Shown here piece after piece: positions 26,435-35,026 of a DNA stretch of 47,963 nucleotides. Location of the stretch: the NCBI GenBank assembly GCA_938007965.1, contig CALLMH010000009.1, positions 1 through 47,963 on the forward strand, in the 5' to 3' direction. Numbering within the stretch: position 1 is the first letter of the stretch; the number at the start of each line of letters is the position of its first letter. This stretch comes from an uncultured Saprospiraceae bacterium (lineage in GTDB: Bacteria; Bacteroidota; Bacteroidia; Chitinophagales; Saprospiraceae). The translations under genes and the position numbers were made by a program. The notes beneath the pieces were generated by a model. That model had not been told where the DNA came from and ran no database searches. It saw nothing but the letters and a program-made list of their open reading frames with translations.

Positions 26435-27571
26435 ATGGTTGGATTAGAAAAAATAAAACAATATGTATCATCATTGTTTGATGAGAAATTAGATCCGAAT
26501 TACACCTATCATGACTTCGATCATACGCTTATGGTATTCGATTCTGTAACTGACATAGCGAAGAAATCGAATATAGATGGTAACGACTTGTTGATATTAC
26601 AAGTAGCGGCATTATTTCATGATTCTGGATTTATATACGGAGCAAAAGACCATGAAAAAAATAGTATAAACTTAGCGAAATCATACTTAACAAGAGTGGG
26701 TTACGAGCCCCAATTTATTGAAAAAGTGTGTGAATGCATAGCCGCTACTCAAATCGGTGCAAATACTACTGACACATTAGCCCTGATATTACAAGATGCT
26801 GATATGAGCGGCCTCGGAAACATAAACCATTCTGTAATAACAGAGAGACTAAGAAATGAGCTAAATAATACCTCAGATAAAAAATTCAGCAAGAAAGAAT
26901 GGCGATCAATAAACGCGGATTTCATAACGAAATCATCTTATAATACAGCCGCTGCACGAGAGCTATATGACGATCAAAAAGCGAAGAATTACAAAAATAT
27001 TCAAACTAGAAAGTCAAAATCTAAAAAGAATACTTCAGTAAAATCACTAGCTCAAAATAAGAGTGCCCAGACGCAATTCAAAACGGCACTTCGTAATCAT
27101 ATAGACCTCAGTAACATCGCAGATAACAAGGCGAATATAATGATAAGTGTCAATGCATTAATCTTGACCTTAGCACTACCATTTCTGATCGATAAAGCGA
27201 TGGACAATCACTTTTTCTGGTTTCCCACTGCACTGCTGGCTTGCGTATGTCTGATATCCATGATATTCGCAACTTTAGCGACTAGACCAATAAAACTAAA
27301 AGGAATTACAACCGAAACAGAGATTAAGAGTAATGCTTCCAATCTCTTCTTTTTTGGCAATTATTATAAAATGCAATATGAAAATTACAAGGATGGAGTC
27401 CACCATATACTGAATAACTCAGATGCACTGGACGATTCTATTATTAGGGATCTATTCTTTTTAGGTAAATCGCTAGGAGGAAAATTTAGCAATCTCAGAT
27501 TATGCTATAACATATTTATGTATGGTATTACTCTTACTGTTTTTGCATTGATGATCGTCTATTTCAGTTGA
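26435..27571 (+). CDS. HD-domain phosphohydrolase fused to a Pycsar-effector-like (PycTM) membrane domain
   Basis: Residues 1-185 form an HD domain with His30, H62-D63 (L-F-H-D-S-G-F) and Asp121 in Q-D-A-D, the expected metal ligands for phosphohydrolysis of nucleotides. After a basic linker (about 186-210) comes a region of about 160 residues with H-I-D-L-S-N-I-A-D-N-K-A-N-I-M-I-S-V-N-A (222-241), helices at about 238-255 and 262-282, and a last helix at about 360-377. This is the layout and motif of PycTM, the membrane effector of cyclic-CMP/UMP (Pycsar) defence. No uridylate or cytidylate cyclase lies next to it. Either it senses a nucleotide made elsewhere, or the HD part destroys a signal. 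The 3' end overlaps kdsB by 13 bp. Confidence 0.8.
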   Translation: MVGLEKIKQYVSSLFDEKLDPNYTYHDFDHTLMVFDSVTDIAKKSNIDGNDLLILQVAALFHDSGFIYGAKDHEKNSINLAKSYLTRVGYEPQFIEKVCECIAATQIGANTTDTLALILQDADMSGLGNINHSVITERLRNELNNTSDKKFSKKEWRSINADFITKSSYNTAAARELYDDQKAKNYKNIQTRKSKSKKNTSVKSLAQNKSAQTQFKTALRNHIDLSNIADNKANIMISVNALILTLALPFLIDKAMDNHFFWFPTALLACVCLISMIFATLATRPIKLKGITTETEIKSNASNLFFFGNYYKMQYENYKDGVHHILNNSDALDDSIIRDLFFLGKSLGGKFSNLRLCYNIFMYGITLTVFALMIVYFS

Positions 27572-28323
27572 TCTTTGTTGAATTCTACAGCCGCTGCATA
27601 ATATCTTGCACGCTCTAGATCATCTTCTGTATCGATACCAAATGAAGTTGAAGCGACAGTAGCTGCAAATATGTGATGACCATTTTCTAACCATCTCAAT
27701 TGTTCTAATTTTTCTGATTGTTCTAATCGAGTAGGATTTAAGGATGCAACTTCTATCAATACCTCCCTCTTAAATCCATAGACACCTAGATGTTGGAAAT
27801 ATTCACCATCATCCAACCACTTTCTATATGGTATATCACGATGCGCAGGTATCGCCTGACGACTAAAATACATTACTCTATCGTTGATATTTTTTACAAG
27901 CTTGACAGTATTATAATCTAGTAATGATTCGGTAGACTTTATTACCTTGGTCAATGTGCCTATAGCAACATCATTAGATCTCATAAGATCCACTAGTGCC
28001 GTAAGAGAAGCCTTCTCTAGAAAAGGCTCATCCGCTTGGATATTTATTACAATATCAGAATCAAGCATCTCAGCTACTTCTGCAATGCGATCTGTGCCTG
28101 ATTCATGGGATGAAGAAGTAATCATGGAACGCATATTTAGCGCTATACAATGATTCATAATAATCTCACTATCAGTCGCTATGATTACCTGATCAAACAA
28201 CTCACTCGCGATGGCCATCTCATATACACGTTGCAGCATAGTCTTACCGAGGATATCAAGTAAGACTTTCGAAGGCAGCCTTGTACTTTCTAATCTGGCT
28301 GGAATAATAGCGGTGATTTTCAA
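27559..28323 (-). CDS. kdsB: 3-deoxy-manno-octulosonate cytidylyltransferase
   Basis: KdsB activates Kdo with CTP to CMP-Kdo for the inner core of lipopolysaccharide. The 254-residue product has the nucleotidyltransferase start IIPARLESTRLPSKVL, G-K-T-M-L-Q-R-V-Y-E, I-I-A-T-D, S-G-T-D-R-I-A-E, Q-A-D-E-P-F and the later Y-F-S-R-Q-A-I-P, which together identify the family. Length is normal. It is cytoplasmic and essential in Gram-negative bacteria with Kdo, so it also confirms an LPS outer membrane here. It ends inside the convergent HD-PycTM gene by 13 bp. Confidence 0.96.
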   Translation of the reverse strand: MKITAIIPARLESTRLPSKVLLDILGKTMLQRVYEMAIASELFDQVIIATDSEIIMNHCIALNMRSMITSSSHESGTDRIAEVAEMLDSDIVINIQADEPFLEKASLTALVDLMRSNDVAIGTLTKVIKSTESLLDYNTVKLVKNINDRVMYFSRQAIPAHRDIPYRKWLDDGEYFQHLGVYGFKREVLIEVASLNPTRLEQSEKLEQLRWLENGHHIFAATVASTSFGIDTEDDLERARYYAAAVEFNKDQLK

Positions 28324-28653
28324 GATATCTTTGTTTTAGATGTAAACTTAATACAATAGAATAAAGTGATTCATTTCTTTTTCTGTTTATTTGTGAATGA
28401 AGTTAAAAGTAATTAATAATTCATAGCTCAAAATAGTGATCTGATATTCGTATTACAGAATTTAGTAGTATATATAAATCAGGTATTAAGATGTTTATAT
28501 CATATTAATACCTAAATTCATAACAGTAGAAGATATATGACATGATAAAATAAATGAGTAAAACATAATATTGAAGTCATATTAAGAAATTATTCAAAAC
28601 ATTTAACTTTTTATTGTAACATTCGAAAATAACTTAACGTCAAGATAAGGAAC
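28324..28653. other. AT-rich divergent promoter region of kdsB and the sigma-factor operon
   Basis: No gene was recognised. The stretch is strongly AT-rich. Both flanking genes start at its ends, so two promoters are expected. No motif could be assigned with confidence. Confidence 0.4.
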
Positions 28654-29163
28654 ATGGAAATAAACGAATTGATAAAGATTCTAGAGCCATATAAGAACAA
28701 GATGTTTCGATATGCATTTAGCATCATTGGAAATAGATTTGAGGCGGAAGATATTGTACAGGAATCCCTGATTAAAATATGGAAGAAGAAAGATAAGTTT
28801 GCTGAGATTGATAATAAAGAAGCATGGGCAATAACCATCGTAAGAAACTTAGCCATAGATAAGCTCAGAGCACGTAAAAAGAAAAAAACAAGCGATATAG
28901 ACGACTATTTCCATATATCTGATAAGGCTCCTTCTCCAGCTGCAAAGTTAGAACAAAAGGAAGCTGTAAAGAAAGTAGCTGAAATAATGGCAACACTTCA
29001 AGATGCACAAAGGGAAATTATCACTCTAAGAGATATAGAAGGATATACCTATCAAGAAATTGCCGATATCATGGAGCTCAAAGTAGATCAGGTAAAAGTC
29101 TACCTTTTCAGAGCCAGAAAAGTATTGCGAGAAAAATTATCTCCACTTAGAAAGATGATTTAA
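28654..29163 (+). CDS. ECF-type RNA polymerase sigma factor
   Basis: This sigma-70 family regulator has 169 residues. Region 2 (about 10-77) has the A-E-D-I-V-Q-E-S-L-I-K-I-W-K signature and W-A-I-T-I-V-R-N-L-A-I-D. Region 4 (about 112-162) has the helix-turn-helix Y-T-Y-Q-E-I-A-D-I-M-E-L-K-V-D-Q-V-K-V. There is no region 1 or 3, as is typical of ECF sigmas. The gene after it (29 bp on) encodes a membrane protein with four repeated anti-sigma-like units, so the activity of the sigma factor is probably held by that partner. Three DUF4252 genes downstream may be part of the regulon or the same transcript. Confidence 0.93.
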   Translation: MEINELIKILEPYKNKMFRYAFSIIGNRFEAEDIVQESLIKIWKKKDKFAEIDNKEAWAITIVRNLAIDKLRARKKKKTSDIDDYFHISDKAPSPAAKLEQKEAVKKVAEIMATLQDAQREIITLRDIEGYTYQEIADIMELKVDQVKVYLFRARKVLREKLSPLRKMI

Positions 29164-29192
29164 TACACTTTAGATCATCGTAAATAGAAACA

Positions 29193-30305
29193 ATGAATAA
29201 CAACATCAATAACATACTAGAAAAATACTGGAATGCTGAGACAAGTCTCAAAGATGAGGCCGAGTTAAAAGCATACTTTTCTAGTAATGATGTATCCGAA
29301 GAACATCAGCCCTTTGCAGGTTTGTTTCTGAAAGTATCAATAGAGCAAAACCTATCATCTGATATTGACATCAGTCAGCTAATCAATAAAGTGGAAGATA
29401 TAGATGCACTAATACAAAAATATATAGCCGCTGATTCTACATTAGAAGAAGAAAAAATACTGAAGTTATATTTCCAAAGTGGAGATATCGCTCCAAGACA
29501 TCAAGAGTTTCAGCCGCTATTTGACTTTTACAATATCGCCCGTGGTATGACCATGGATTCTGATTTTAACATCAGTGATTCAGCAAATAACATTGATAAA
29601 ATCATCAATAAATACCTAAAGGCAGAATCAACCATCGAAGAAGAATTAATACTTAAGCAGTATTTCAGCGGGACCAATGTTTTGGAAGAACACATGGAAT
29701 ATCAACCGTTGTTCGCTTATTATGATGTAAGTTCTGAAATGACGACTGACATAGATATAGCCGCAGTACTCAGTGATAGTGAGAAAAATATTGATACATT
29801 GCTCGATAAATATTGGGAAGCAAATACGGATCAGGAGGAAGAAAGAATACTATCACAATATTTTTCTAGTGGTATGGTCGCGGATAGACATCTAGACGCC
29901 AAGCCACTTTTCTTGTATTACGCAGCACAAAGAAATGTAGAAAGTGAAGTAGATATCGAATCTGTACTCTCAAAGCAAACATCACAAAAGGGAAGTTCCA
30001 TATCGGATGATGCTGTGGCACCGAGCGAAAGTAAGGCTAAAGTCTTTCGTTTACGAAAATTCGCATCGGCTATTGCAGCTATATTTATACTAGGTTTTGC
30101 TGCAATCACCATCATGAATCAGTCTTCTGAGTCGAGCACTCAATACAGAGGTAAATATGTACAACTCGATGAGGAGGCTGAAGCACAAGAGGCATACGAA
30201 ATTACAAAGCAAGCATTTGCACTACTGTCTAAAAAAATGAATAGTGGGTCGCAAACGGTAAAAAAATCTGTAAAAAAAGCCGAAAATGCCAGTATATTTA
30301 AATAA
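29193..30305 (+). CDS. Membrane protein with four tandem 65-residue anti-sigma-like repeats
   Basis: The 370-residue product has four successive copies of a unit of about 65 residues. Each reads like x-x-I/L-x-K-Y-x-x-A-x-x-T/S, then E-E-E/x-L-x-x-Y-F-x-S, then H-x-x-x-x-P-L-F. The K-Y pairs fall at residues 11-12, 76-77, 140-141 and 206-207, a period of 64-66. The last copies end P-L-F-x-Y-Y. One membrane helix follows at about 288-308, then a short exported C terminus with a charged A-E-A-Q-E-A-Y helix. Single units of this type form the cytoplasmic head of many anti-sigma-like proteins in Bacteroidota, so four in a row is unusual. It probably binds the sigma factor encoded 29 bp upstream. 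Confidence 0.85.
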   Translation: MNNNINNILEKYWNAETSLKDEAELKAYFSSNDVSEEHQPFAGLFLKVSIEQNLSSDIDISQLINKVEDIDALIQKYIAADSTLEEEKILKLYFQSGDIAPRHQEFQPLFDFYNIARGMTMDSDFNISDSANNIDKIINKYLKAESTIEEELILKQYFSGTNVLEEHMEYQPLFAYYDVSSEMTTDIDIAAVLSDSEKNIDTLLDKYWEANTDQEEERILSQYFSSGMVADRHLDAKPLFLYYAAQRNVESEVDIESVLSKQTSQKGSSISDDAVAPSESKAKVFRLRKFASAIAAIFILGFAAITIMNQSSESSTQYRGKYVQLDEEAEAQEAYEITKQAFALLSKKMNSGSQTVKKSVKKAENASIFK

Positions 30306-30390
30306 TAATCACAAAAGGTAGATCCATAACTATTGAGATTTCATCTTGAAGAGTTTCTTTCAAGTGCAATCAAAAAAAAAAAACAGACAA

Positions 30391-30900
30391 ATGAACAAGA
30401 TATTTTCGCTTTTAGTAGTATTATTTTTGGCCGTCAGTGCGAATGCTCAAGTGGATGCAATAGATAGATTTTTCGAAACTTATCAAGATGATGATAACTT
30501 CACTATGGTGTACGTCAGTCCTAAGATGTTTAAAATGTTTGCTAAAGTAGCGGGTGACGAATTAGATGCAGAACTTCAAAGTTTGGTAAAGGATCTAAAA
30601 GGGTTGAAAGTATTGCGAACGGATAAAGATCCAACATCTGTATACAAATCTGCACTTGCCAAATTACCTACCGATGAATACGAATTGCTCATGACCACTA
30701 GAGATGAAGGTCAGAATGTCAAAATCCTAACGAAAACAAAAAGCGATGATGTCATAGAAGAATTATTACTCCTAGTCGGAGGTAATGACGAATTCATACT
30801 CGTGAGCTTTATAGGTAACATCAATCTCAATGATCTCGCTAAAATAGCATCTAGTCTAGACATCGATGGTGTCAAACATTTAGAAAAATTAGGCAACTAA
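30391..30900 (+). CDS. DUF4252 exported protein (copy 1 of 3)
   Basis: From ATG 30391 the product is 169 residues with a signal peptide ending A-N-A-Q (about residue 19). The rest is DUF4252-like: F-F-E-T-Y-Q-D-D-D-N-F-T-M-V-Y-V-S, L-K-G-L-K-V-L-R-T, Y-E-L-L-M-T-T-R-D-E-G-Q-N-V-K and an ending N-L-N-D-L-A-K-I. A TTG 45 bp upstream is in frame but would put a basic tail before the signal peptide. A run of 12 A residues (30372-30383) precedes the start. This family is typical of Bacteroidota beside ECF sigma operons, and its molecular role is unknown. Confidence 0.88.
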   Translation: MNKIFSLLVVLFLAVSANAQVDAIDRFFETYQDDDNFTMVYVSPKMFKMFAKVAGDELDAELQSLVKDLKGLKVLRTDKDPTSVYKSALAKLPTDEYELLMTTRDEGQNVKILTKTKSDDVIEELLLLVGGNDEFILVSFIGNINLNDLAKIASSLDIDGVKHLEKLGN

Positions 30901-30922
30901 AAAACATTGTCAGTTTAGTAAG

Positions 30923-30952
30923 ATAATCTGTACACACCATAGTGCAGATTAT
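30923..30952. repeat. Inverted repeat between the first two DUF4252 genes
   Basis: ATAATCTG (30923-30930) and CAGATTAT (30945-30952) form an exact 8-bp stem with partial inner CAC/GTG pairing. No clean T-run follows, so it may be an attenuating or mRNA-stabilising hairpin, not a full terminator. Confidence 0.55.
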
Positions 30953-31056
30953 ATATTTTAACCTCTTGTCGTAATTTTCTTATTCTTAGTCGAGTATGAT
31001 GCCATACTCAATGCGCTAAGAGTAAATTACTTATGCCAAATAAAAATCAATTAACT

Positions 31057-31551
31057 ATGAAAAAGCTACTTATATTTTTCGTCTGTATATTAGCTGTACA
31101 AGGCTTGCACAGTCAGAAGTCAGTAGATAAATTTATGGATAAAATGAAAAAGCATAAAGATGCTTACGTAGTTACATTGCCTGGGTGGTTACTCCGCACA
31201 GGTGGTGAAATCATAGATGACGAAGAACTCAGATACGAACATGGATTTCATGAACTAGTAGAGGGAATAAAAAGATTGAGAGTATTACACATAGGTAATG
31301 ATCCGAATTTGGAAAGTAGCAAATTTAGATCCATCATGAGTCAGATAAAAGAAAAGGATGGATATGTGGATTATGCAACTGTCAAAGATCAAGGAACCAA
31401 TGTGCAGGTAATCGTAAAAGAAGATAAAACCCGTATCAAAAGTCTAGTATTGGTAGCTAGTGGTAACGATGGCCTCACTATTCTCAATCTAAAAACAGAC
31501 ATAGATATGGAAGACCTCAAAGCCGCCAATTTGACTTTCAATAAGAATTAA
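31057..31551 (+). CDS. DUF4252 exported protein (copy 2 of 3)
   Basis: From ATG 31057 the 164-residue product carries a signal peptide (M-K-K-L-L-I-F-F-V-C-I-L-A-V, cleavage near H-S-Q). The DUF4252 pattern follows: V-D-K-F-M-D-K-M-K, I-K-R-L-R-V-L-H-I, V-K-D-Q-G-T-N-V-Q-V and I-D-M-E-D-L-K-A. An ATG 24 bp upstream would add a polar eight-residue head and is less likely. It lies 156 bp after copy 1, with an inverted repeat between. It differs strongly from the neighbouring copies, so the triplication is old. No catalytic motif is seen. Confidence 0.87.
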   Translation: MKKLLIFFVCILAVQGLHSQKSVDKFMDKMKKHKDAYVVTLPGWLLRTGGEIIDDEELRYEHGFHELVEGIKRLRVLHIGNDPNLESSKFRSIMSQIKEKDGYVDYATVKDQGTNVQVIVKEDKTRIKSLVLVASGNDGLTILNLKTDIDMEDLKAANLTFNKN

Positions 31552-31588
31552 GATACCCCCGTAAAATATCATCTAAAACTTTCTAATT

Positions 31589-32062
31589 ATGAAAAATACA
31601 ATCACAATTCTACTCTTATCATTCATATCGATCTCAGTAAGTGCTCAATATGGTGTAGACAATATTTTTCGAAAATATAAGAACGATAAAGGAGTCATAG
31701 CATGGCAATTTGAAGGTGACATATCAAAAATGCTTAACACAAAAGACGGGACAGCTATCAAAAGTACGCTAGAAAGTGTAGACTTTGTGATGTTTGCAGA
31801 GGATATGGATATAAGCGAAAAAGATCAAATAAAATTAAATAATAAGATAGAAACGGACGGCTACGACATGCTGATCCAAGCCAGAGATAAAGGTCAAAAA
31901 ATCAAGATAATGGGCATCGAAGAAGGTGATACAATCAAAAAAGTATTTGCCCAGATGAAATATAAAAACAATTCCGCATATTTTTTCTTAACTGGCAAGA
32001 TCTACCTTGAAGACCTCAACAATATAAACTACGAAAGCCTTATGAATGGCCTAGATTTCTAA
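31589..32062 (+). CDS. DUF4252 exported protein (copy 3 of 3)
   Basis: The 157-residue product has a signal peptide ending V-S-A-Q (residue 20). It continues with D-N-I-F-R-K-Y-K-N-D-K-G-V-I-A-W, V-D-F-V-M-F-A-E-D, Y-D-M-L-I-Q-A-R-D-K-G-Q-K-I-K and I-Y-L-E-D-L-N-N, matching the other two copies in order. It starts 37 bp after copy 2 and ends the cassette; a gap of about 117 bp leads to the helicase gene. The role of the family is unknown. The context suggests a sigma-controlled exported or periplasmic function. Confidence 0.87.
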   Translation: MKNTITILLLSFISISVSAQYGVDNIFRKYKNDKGVIAWQFEGDISKMLNTKDGTAIKSTLESVDFVMFAEDMDISEKDQIKLNNKIETDGYDMLIQARDKGQKIKIMGIEEGDTIKKVFAQMKYKNNSAYFFLTGKIYLEDLNNINYESLMNGLDF

Positions 32063-32179
32063 AATTTATTCTCCTAATAGCTCCTAAAAACGACTACTAC
32101 TTTCAAAAAGTACGCTATATCACATACACATTTATCGCTCTATACTTTACAATAATCCGTAAAATACTACCTTCGTCAA

Positions 32180-34075
32180 ATGAGCGAAATCGATAGGTAC
32201 AAGACCATGCTAGAGGCTATAGAAGCTGAGCGTCGACAGGAAGAAAAATACTATGCTGAAATAGCAAAGCAAAAAACAGATAAAGACCGTGTAGAAGCCG
32301 GTGTTCTCTTGACTTCACTTTTTATAAAGAAAAAGTATTACACAGTTGGCGAATTCGTAGAGGTAAAGCTAGAAATCACTAAAAATTTCGATAAGCCCAA
32401 TAAATTTAAAACTGGAGCTGGAGTAGTACTTATCTATCAGGCGGAAGAAACTCGTCGTATAAGAGGTACGCTCTCATTCAAAAAGAAAAACGAAATTGCC
32501 GTCATCATACAACATGACGTACTATCTCATGGTCACCTTCCCGATAATGCTTCCTACAAACTAGAGCTCGTCTATGATGAAAGGCCCTATAAAGTCATGA
32601 GAGCCGCTCTAAACGAAGTCATCACCTCAAAAGATCCACTTATAAGAGAACTACGTGAAGGCATAAGGAAAAAAACAGCCCTCGACTACCCCGCTCAAGA
32701 CAATCCCGAAAGATGGAGTATCCCACAGCACCTCAATGACGATCAAGAACAGGCCGTGCGAGGGATTCTCAACGCTGGACAAATGGGAATTATCCATGGT
32801 CCTCCAGGAACAGGAAAGACGACTACTCTAGTCGCACTGGTTCAAACACTATTACAAAAAGAGCGAAAAATATTAGTCTGTGCACCAAGTAATAATGCTG
32901 TGGATCTGCTCGCTAGAAAAATCAATGAGTTAGGCATCAAGGTATTAAGAATAGGTAATGTCACCAGAATCAAAGACGACATTGCAGAATTGACCATAGA
33001 TGAAAAAGCTAGAAATCATCCTGACTGGGGTCACGTCAAACAAATACGGATAGAAGCGGAAGCGGCTCGCAAGATGGCCTCTACCCGAAAACGTAAGTTC
33101 GGAACCAATGAGCGTAGAAATAGAACTGAGATGTACAAAGAGTCTAGGGAATTGAAAAAATGGGCCAAAGACATGCAAAACCGACTTTTAGATTCTATCG
33201 TAAGCGAAAATCAAGTGATCGCTACGACGCTTATTGGATGTAATCACAAATATATAGATGGCATCGTATTCGATACAGTGATAATAGATGAAGCCAGCCA
33301 GTGCATGGAACCTGAATGCTGGAATGCGATATTGAAGGCCAAGCGCGTATTTTTCGCTGGAGATCATCATCAACTTCCCGCTACAGTAAAAAGTAAAGAA
33401 GCTGTGGCACTAGGACTTTCCGAAACATTACTAGATCGGATGACCAACTCCATAAAGCACCACTACCTACTTACGGAACAGTATAGGATGAACGATGCTA
33501 TCCTATCCTTCTCCAACGAACAATTCTATGATAATTTATTGAAATCTAATCATGCCAATAAGAATCGTACACTGGATGGAGATGAGACCCCGCTAGTGTT
33601 CATAGATACAAGTGGCTGCGGGTATGAAGAGTCTCTAGATTCTAAATCTAGAAGTCTGTACAACGAAGGTGAATTCTTCATAATAAGAGAACATATACTC
33701 CTCCACAAAAAAAAATACACTGGTATAAGTATCGGCATTATAAGTCCGTATGCAGAGCAAGTAAGATATATAAAAGGCAAAATAGAGGAGGATGAAGAGT
33801 TGAGAGCACTAGATGTTGAGATAAATTCCATAGATGGGTTTCAGGGGCAAGAAAAAGATCTCATTATCATCTCCCTAACCCGATCTAATAGTGCCGGAAT
33901 CATCGGTTTTCTCTCTGACTACAGAAGATTGAATGTAGCAATGACCAGGGCGAAAAAAAAATTAGTCATCATAGGAGACGGAGCTACACTAAGTAGTAAT
34001 GAGCTATATCTCAAACTTATTGACCATATAGAAAAAGAAGGATTACTTCAATCAGCATGGGAGTATATGATGTAA
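32180..34075 (+). CDS. UPF1/IGHMBP2-like superfamily 1 DNA/RNA helicase
   Basis: The 631-residue AAA/SF1 helicase has an N-terminal region (about 1-180) with a beta-rich domain like the 1B/OB part of IGHMBP2-type enzymes. The helicase motifs follow: I with GPPGTGKT (207-214), Ia (A-P-S-N-N-A-V-D), II with D-E-A-S (370-373), III with G-D-H-H-Q-L-P (394-400), IV/V with L-T-E-Q-Y-R-M (431-437), V with S-I-D-G-F-Q-G-Q-E and VI with N-V-A-M-T-R-A-K. It unwinds nucleic acid in an ATP-dependent way; the biological task is unknown. Two runs of nine A residues sit in the gene (33707-33715 and 33953-33961), but the frame is intact. Confidence 0.93.
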   Translation: MSEIDRYKTMLEAIEAERRQEEKYYAEIAKQKTDKDRVEAGVLLTSLFIKKKYYTVGEFVEVKLEITKNFDKPNKFKTGAGVVLIYQAEETRRIRGTLSFKKKNEIAVIIQHDVLSHGHLPDNASYKLELVYDERPYKVMRAALNEVITSKDPLIRELREGIRKKTALDYPAQDNPERWSIPQHLNDDQEQAVRGILNAGQMGIIHGPPGTGKTTTLVALVQTLLQKERKILVCAPSNNAVDLLARKINELGIKVLRIGNVTRIKDDIAELTIDEKARNHPDWGHVKQIRIEAEAARKMASTRKRKFGTNERRNRTEMYKESRELKKWAKDMQNRLLDSIVSENQVIATTLIGCNHKYIDGIVFDTVIIDEASQCMEPECWNAILKAKRVFFAGDHHQLPATVKSKEAVALGLSETLLDRMTNSIKHHYLLTEQYRMNDAILSFSNEQFYDNLLKSNHANKNRTLDGDETPLVFIDTSGCGYEESLDSKSRSLYNEGEFFIIREHILLHKKKYTGISIGIISPYAEQVRYIKGKIEEDEELRALDVEINSIDGFQGQEKDLIIISLTRSNSAGIIGFLSDYRRLNVAMTRAKKKLVIIGDGATLSSNELYLKLIDHIEKEGLLQSAWEYMM

Positions 34076-34253
34076 CATACAAGGCAGAAAATATCAAAAA
34101 AGACTACGATAAAGAAAGATAGATTTTGTTACAGTGGCGGCCATTGAAGCAGTTAAACTACAACTAAAAAAAATCACTTTACTATATCAGTATATAGAAT
34201 CAGCGCTCAACCTACTATCGATAATACTGCAGCTTCTTTATTTGAACTGTAAT

Positions 34254-34282
34254 ACCTGAACTCAGGTTATTAATTATATTTG
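34254..34282 (+). promoter_or_regulatory. Promoter with an operator-like inverted repeat before the coiled-coil protein
   Basis: TATATTTG (34275-34282) is an exact TAnnTTTG -7 box, 25 bp before the start codon. Just upstream ACCTGA-AC-TCAGGT (34254-34267) forms a 6-bp inverted repeat with a 2-bp centre, where a regulator could overlap the promoter. No ideal -33 TTG is found. Confidence 0.42.
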
Positions 34283-34307
34283 CATTGAAATTATAAAACT
34301 AGAAACT

Positions 34308-34997
34308 ATGTTCGGTAAGTTGAAATCACTGTTTATTTTAGAAGACGAAAATGAAACTAAAAAAGCCGCTGAAAAAGGTAAGCAAGAACAGATAAAAGAA
34401 GCTAAAAAAGAAACCGCTCCTACGGTATCAGCACATGATATCACAATTGATGTCGCGAATACTACCCCACCGCCATCAGGAAAACCTGATACAAAGTTTG
34501 TAGACATCCTTCTCAAAGCTGTAGAAAAAGATAACCTAGAAGGATTTGATTATCTTGAATATAAATCATCTCTACAGTCTCTATCTGGAATGGATATGGA
34601 TGAAGCAACGAAGTACAAAAGTGCACTCGCCATGGCCAAAACAATGGGTGCTACGCCAAGTAAATTAATCAAAACAGCTCAACACTATCTAAAAACTCTA
34701 GATAAGGAGAAATCTAAATTTCAAGAAGCACTCAAAGGTCAAAAAGCAAAACAAGTTACTGGTAAAGAAGCGTCAATAAAAAAAATAGCAGAAACCATAG
34801 CTAAGAAAAAACAACGAATACTTGACCTCCAAAAAGAAATCGAAGCTGATACAGCCAAAATGAAAACCATGAAAGAAGGAATCAATAAGTCTGTATCAAA
34901 AGTGCAAGCAACGAGTGATAATTTCCACTATGCTTATAATGTAGTGACTGGTCAGATTCTAGCTGATGTAGAGAAAATGGAGAAGTATTTAAAATAA
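34308..34997 (+). CDS. Coiled-coil cytoplasmic protein of unknown function
   Basis: The 229 residues have no signal peptide or membrane helix. After a lysine/glutamate-rich head (about 15-40) and a proline-rich linker (T-T-P-P-P-S-G-K-P) comes a helical module (about 60-130; F-V-D-I-L-L-K-A-V-E-K-D-N-L-E-G-F-D-Y-L-E) followed by a long coiled coil (about 130-215). I recall similar proteins in other Bacteroidota but no named family. A promoter-like box precedes it, so it is probably a one-gene unit. The strong helical content suggests a scaffold or partner protein; no enzyme motif is seen. Confidence 0.75.
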   Translation: MFGKLKSLFILEDENETKKAAEKGKQEQIKEAKKETAPTVSAHDITIDVANTTPPPSGKPDTKFVDILLKAVEKDNLEGFDYLEYKSSLQSLSGMDMDEATKYKSALAMAKTMGATPSKLIKTAQHYLKTLDKEKSKFQEALKGQKAKQVTGKEASIKKIAETIAKKKQRILDLQKEIEADTAKMKTMKEGINKSVSKVQATSDNFHYAYNVVTGQILADVEKMEKYLK

Positions 34998-35026
34998 AGC
35001 AGAGCCATTTTATTCTTCTTTAGTAC

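Noticed and set aside
33707-33961. Two A9 tracts in the helicase gene as a programmed frameshift
   Set aside because: The zero frame is intact across both, all helicase motifs are in order, and no alternative-frame extension is useful.
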